This document shows, in pieces, positions 59,757 through 64,000 of a stretch of 64,000 nt of DNA. Each line of letters starts with the position of its first letter. Position 1 is the stretch's first letter. Source of the DNA: Paratinospora sagittata (Eukaryota; Streptophyta; Magnoliopsida; Ranunculales; Menispermaceae); NCBI GenBank assembly GCA_035771175.1, contig CM069610.1, positions 25,758,501-25,822,500 of the forward strand, in the 5' to 3' direction. The notes under the pieces were generated by a model. The model was not told the origin of the DNA and did not search any database. It saw nothing but the letters and a program-made list of their open reading frames with translations. Position numbers and translations under genes: made by a program.

Positions 59757-62719
59757 TGTGGCGACCCCGCGCCCCGGACCACCAACCCCACAGGGAATGG
59801 CATGCGGAATGCCGGGGCGGGACGCCCGGCGTAGGCATCTCCGACCACTCCTCAACTCCCGTGAGGTGGTTGAGACCCTACGAGCCTTATCTCAAACAAC
59901 GACATAATATCAAAAGGTACTAAACAAAACTACCCACTGTATTAATCATCAAAGACGAGATAATCCATAAAAAATGAACCATAAATAAAATCATAATTCC
60001 TACAGTCCATTAAAAATTGACATACACATAAAGTCCAAAATTGTGGGTACAAATAAAAAAAACCGTCATGTGCCCACATGGTCTATCTAGCAAGTCCCAA
60101 CTCACCCATACTAAAATGTGGTAAGTATTATAATTACATAATCCAAAATATAATACTTCATAATATAAAACACAATTCAATCAAAATGCCTCTCAACTCA
60201 CATAGAGGACTTGGATTCTCTCGCAGGCAAGGCCCTCAAGATATGACTACTCCCTTGCCCTTATTCGGGACAGAAGGACCTGAAAGAGGAAAATGAGGGT
60301 GAGCCAACGATGCCCAGTGAATAGAATTCAAATATGCTATCAATACTCATCAATAAAAACCATGTATGCATGTCAATGTGTAGCATGATTAAAAGCTCAT
60401 AACATATAGATATCAAGCATTTATAATAAGTTCGATGCAAGTAAAAGTTTATCAATTTGGATCCACATTCCACATGCCTTGGGTTACTAGTCCACGTCTA
60501 TTTCACCGTGCCGTTGATCCCAATCATGTTTACTTGGGTTACTAGTCCACGTCTATTTCACCGTGCCGTTGATCCCAATCATTTCCTTCTTAAAACCCTC
60601 CTATGACAAGGTCAAGTCCCCCTATTAGCCAGATAGATGGGCCCAACCAAAGTCATAAGGTTTTCTCAAATCAATGCATCATTCAAAACATTAGAACACA
60701 TTCATGCTTTCAACACACAATATATATAAGTGATATGATGACATAAATGATATAATCATAAGTGAAGCCTACTCACAACCAAGCCTCGCGAGAGTATTTA
60801 ATCACACACGACCACCAAACCGAATCAACCCAATCAAGATCCTGAAACATACATCAATATCCTACCATACATCAATTTCTATGCTCAATTACATAGACAT
60901 TACAAATCAACCCTAAATCAGCCCACATATAATTAATAGGCCTAAATCCCATTTAATCCCATCATTCAACTCAAATCACATGACTTAGGCCTCTAATGCA
61001 TAGTTCTCATTCATAAACCATTCTATTAATCAAAAATACTGATTTTCAATTCCTTAGGCATAAACATGTCCAAATTTGGGTCACTTGATCACAAGTAGGC
61101 CTAACCCATGATATGGTCACAACCACCAAATCAGTAGCATAATCAACCCTAATCATGCTTAATTAAACATAAGTTGCATCAATTCAATGATTCTAAGCCA
61201 AAAGCATCAAAAGCCCTAAAATATGAAATTTTCCATACTTAGGCCATATTGTCGATTTACACTAGGTCGCCATGTTCAGCCATGTATATCACTGATTTTG
61301 CATCATGGGTTCATCCACAATGGCAACTAGGTCAACATAGTTGACATGCAAGCTATTTGGAAAGGTCTAAGTTCATATTCTAAATGTAGGTCTAATACAA
61401 ACAACCCTACCAATTCTTCACATGTATTATTCTGTTCAGATGTATCAATCTACCAACAGAAATATGTAATCACAAAATCAACCGTACAGATTGAAGTATG
61501 TGAAGAAACAAACCTTCTGTCCAAATATCAGCCCAATCCAACGGTGGACCGAAAAGATATGTATCTTTGATGAGCAAGTGTCTAATCAGACAGTTTCTCC
61601 TTTCCTGCTGCAAATACCCAAACTCAGATGGCTATATCACACAAAATAATTGATGTATAAATATTTCCACCGTTCAGAATACAGAGATATCTGTTGTAAA
61701 CTACATACTCAAATTTGATATCCATCCAACGGTACGTTGAGGAGATCTACAAGTTTTACCGAAACGGAACGAGAAACCCAGAAATTCCGACCAGCTTTGT
61801 TTCAGAGGTTATATCTCTTAGCACAAGCTTCTAATTACGATCTCCACCGTTCAGAATGTATAAATATCAGTTATAAACTACATACCCAAATTTGATAACC
61901 ATCTAACGGTAGATTTAGGAGATCTATAAGTTTGAGCGAAACAGTGCGAGAAATCCAGACTTTCCGGCCAGCTTTGTTTGAGAGGTTAGATCTCTCAGAA
62001 GAAACCTCTGATCAAGATCTCCACCGACCAGAATGAAGAACCATAAGCTACGAACGTGCTGACAAAATTTGAGCTCAATCTGACCGTAAATTCCAAAGAT
62101 CCACTTCTTTGATGAAAATCTCGCAGGGTTCTTACTCCTGCAACTCTCTCCTTCTTTCTCTTCTTCTTTCCTTTCTCTTCTTTTCTTTCTCTTCTTCTTT
62201 CTTTTCTCTCCACTCACCTCTTTCTAGCACTTCCTTGATTCCCTCCTTGATTCTCTCCTTGATTCTCTCCTTGTTTTCCTCTCCTTGGTTCCCTCCACTC
62301 ATTCTAGCACTTCCTTGAAGAAGACAAGTGGGCATTGGACACTTGTCCACTTTCATGCACCAACCTTCACATGTGTTGGTCTCATACTACCCATACCAAC
62401 CACATGTATTTTAAATGTCCAATCCATTTAATACACCAAATCTTCAATTTCATTTATCCTTTTATTCCATCAATCCTAACCCATATCAATTCATGGTTTA
62501 ATGAGCCCATGCATAAATAATAACATATGCATTAAACTTTAATTTAACATGACTCATATACAATTTATGATACATATATTTATATACATTATCAAGCATT
62601 AACTATACAAACATTAAACAATCATCAAACAAACACCAAACATATCAAGGCAACACATAGAGTTTGGGCAAAATACAATTGGGTTATGGGCTAGATGAAA
62701 TAATTTTCGGGGCGTCACA
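59757..62719 (-). mobile_element. 3' LTR (2963 bp) of the second chromovirus
   Basis: On the minus strand it runs from TGTGACGCCCCG (62719) to GGTCGCCACA (59757). It contains the inverted counterparts of the 177-bp duplication (about 61669-62025), the 55-bp pair (60479-60585) and a CT-rich tract (62140-62290, GA-rich in element sense) with a 12-bp minisatellite. The small frames on either strand are not genes. Confidence 0.9.
60479..60585 (-). repeat. 55-bp tandem pair inside the LTR
   Basis: The word 'ttgggttactagtccacgtc' occurs at 60479 and 60534, each followed by 'tttcaccgtgccgttgatcc'. The pair is shared with the plus-strand LTR at 10979-11090 but differs in details. Confidence 0.75.
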
Positions 62720-62740
62720 TCACACCCACCTTAGAATGAA
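62720..62740 (-). promoter_or_regulatory. Polypurine-like tract of the second element
   Basis: On the minus strand 'aaggtgggtgtga' abuts the LTR start TGTGACGCC. It is less purine-pure than the tract of the other element but in the expected place. Confidence 0.65.
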
Positions 62741-62762
62741 CTTCGTCCTCGAAGTTTTAAGG

Positions 62763-64000
62763 TTAAGAATTACCTAAGCCCATGAACTCGGCAAAGTGCT
62801 CCATCATGTAGTCCTCACGCTCCCAAGTAACCTGTTCCTCGCCATGGAACTGCCATCTCACCTTAACCATCGGAATCTCACGGTTACGTAACCTCTGGAC
62901 CTTCCGGTCAAGTATCTGAATAGGTTCCTCATCATAAGTCCCATCCTGCCTCAGTTCAATGTTCCTCCAGTCCAAGACGTGATCAAAATCACTCTTGTAT
63001 ACTCTCAGCATTGACACGTGAAAGACATTGTGGACTGCTGCTAACTGAGGTGGCAAGGCTAATCGGTAAGCGACGGGGCCAATTCGTTCTAAAACCTCGA
63101 ACGGCCCAATAAATCTCGGAGCGAGCTTGCCTTTTATCCCAAATCTAGTTTGGCCCTTCTGAGGTGAGACCTTCAATAAAACTTGGTCACCCACCTCGAA
63201 CTCTACGGTCTTCCGCTTGGCATCAGTGTAACTCTTCTGCCTGTCTTGGGCTACTTTCATATTATGCTTGATCCTCTTAATATTCTCTGTGTGTTCTTGT
63301 ACAAACTCTGGTCCCATCATCGCAACATCCCCTACCTCCGTCCAACAGATCGGAGATCTACAGGGTCGACCATACAATGCCTCAAAAGGAGCCATGCCAA
63401 TACTGGACTGATAGCTATTATTGTACGCGAACTCACACAAATGTATGTACTCCTCCCAGTTACCACTGGACTCAAGGACACAAGCTCGAAGCATATCCTC
63501 TAAAATCGATATCAACCTCTCAGACTGGCCATCCGTCTGGGGGTGAAAAGCGGTACTGAGATCTAGTCTAGTGCCTAGCTGCCTCTGCAACCCCTGCCAG
63601 AATACCGATGTAAACCTCGGATCCCTATCTGACACAATCGAAACAGGCACTCCATGTAATCTGACTATCTCCCGCATATAGAGTCTACTCAGCTTGTTCA
63701 TAGAATCCCTAGTGTTCACCGGTAGAAAGTGAGCAGACTTGGTCAAGCGATCAATAATAACCCAAACAGCATTATGTCTCCTCGGGGTGTTGGGTAATCC
63801 CACAACAAAATCCATAGTGACATGCTCCCATTTCCACTCAGGAATGGCAAGCGGTTGCATCTGCCCTCCAGGCCTCTGATGCTCAGCTTTGACTCTTTGA
63901 CAGATCTCACACCTCTGAATGAACTGAGCTATTTCTCTCTTCATGTCGGGCCACCAATACATTCTTTTCATATCATGATACATCTTGGTTCCGCCAGGAT
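62763..64000 (-). CDS. Integrase with C-terminal chromodomain (pol C-terminus, partial)
   Basis: The frame is open from the right edge to the stop at 62763. The first Met at 63983 is internal: the codons before it (PGGTK) belong to the zinc-binding region, so the true start lies outside the window. Counting from that Met, zinc cysteines are C25 and C28. The catalytic triad is D58, D119 and E155 with the D-35-E spacing intact. A GPF motif lies at 292-294, and a chromodomain-like tail at about 355-400 (VKVRW, VTWERED). The enzyme inserts element cDNA into chromosomal DNA in the nucleus, and the chromodomain biases targeting toward modified chromatin. No stop or frameshift interrupts it, unlike the other element. 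Tekay/Del-type chromovirus is likely but not certain. Confidence 0.93.
   Translation of the reverse strand, partial: PGGTKMYHDMKRMYWWPDMKREIAQFIQRCEICQRVKAEHQRPGGQMQPLAIPEWKWEHVTMDFVVGLPNTPRRHNAVWVIIDRLTKSAHFLPVNTRDSMNKLSRLYMREIVRLHGVPVSIVSDRDPRFTSVFWQGLQRQLGTRLDLSTAFHPQTDGQSERLISILEDMLRACVLESSGNWEEYIHLCEFAYNNSYQSSIGMAPFEALYGRPCRSPICWTEVGDVAMMGPEFVQEHTENIKRIKHNMKVAQDRQKSYTDAKRKTVEFEVGDQVLLKVSPQKGQTRFGIKGKLAPRFIGPFEVLERIGPVAYRLALPPQLAAVHNVFHVSMLRVYKSDFDHVLDWRNIELRQDGTYDEEPIQILDRKVQRLRNREIPMVKVRWQFHGEEQVTWEREDYMMEHFAEFMGLGNS

Larger units (their letters stand above)
59757..64000 (-). mobile_element. Second Ty3/Gypsy chromovirus, 3' part, minus strand, runs off window
   Basis: The order on the minus strand is integrase with chromodomain, polypurine-like tract, 3' LTR. 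It inserted into the satellite after 'gatatatac' and shares its LTR family with 8771-11795. The left flanking five bases are TATAC; the matching duplication would lie beyond the right edge. The coding part seen is intact, so this copy may be younger or autonomous. Confidence 0.95.

Noticed and set aside
63183..63503. Plus-strand frame of 106 codons opposite the integrase
   Set aside because: Shadow of a well-conserved minus-strand integrase; no family resemblance.
1..64000. Telomeric repeats, rRNA or tRNA genes, CENP-B-box-like words
   Set aside because: Looked for by eye on both strands and not seen; a computed search could still reveal degenerate cases.

Overview
This is nuclear DNA from a plant, most likely a flowering plant. 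The evidence is a long satellite array with a monomer of about 1.17-1.18 kb, two families of Ty3/Gypsy chromovirus LTR retrotransposons inserted in it, and captured plant gene pieces (RWP-RK/RKD, nucleobase-ascorbate transporter) with GT-AG introns. No tRNA, rRNA, CRISPR or bacterial-type operon was seen. The setting fits pericentromeric or other satellite heterochromatin. The species cannot be named from sequence alone.

Layout. (1) 1-8770: satellite block A, about 7.5 monomers with a 250-bp internal duplication. (2) 8771-11795: one long LTR (about 3.0 kb, plus orientation) without internal region, followed by about 98 bp of foreign DNA ending in an 18-bp perfect palindrome. (3) 11894-32203: satellite block B, about 17 monomers. 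Its core is a dimeric higher-order repeat of exactly 2352 bp. (4) 32204-41961: a complete-ended Ty3/Gypsy element (9758 bp) with TGCCC target-site duplications, a tRNA-Met-type primer site, a polypurine tract and LTRs of 1269 and 1309 bp. (5) 41962-59756: satellite block C, about 15 monomers with 4- and 5-monomer segmental duplications. (6) 59757-64000: the 3' LTR (2963 bp) and the integrase-chromodomain end of another chromovirus on the minus strand, same family as (2), running off the right edge.

The most unusual object is the 32-42 kb element. Its leader, between primer site and gag, is about 4.35 kb long. Antisense to the element it carries a four-exon RKD-type RWP-RK transcription factor gene whose exons join in one open frame (368 codons), with introns retained. 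Beside it is exon 1 of a nucleobase-ascorbate transporter with a premature stop. The element's own coding part is defective. Gag is fused in frame to RNase H, so nucleocapsid, protease and the reverse transcriptase core are missing. Two single-base insertions shift the frame, and the integrase catalytic Glu is Ala. It therefore looks like a non-autonomous carrier that was moved in trans. Its LTRs hold a variable tandem array of GAACGTTC palindromes ending about 10 bp before the TATA box.

In the satellite, every monomer has a cluster of CpG-rich palindromes (core ATAGCGCGCTAT) in otherwise AT-rich sequence, and two length classes (about 1170 and 1182 bp) set by a small indel. The 60-110-residue open frames that recur once per monomer are by-products of the repeat and are not annotated as genes. 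Coordinates and comparisons were made by eye; repeat and LTR boundaries were read to the base where stated and are approximate elsewhere.
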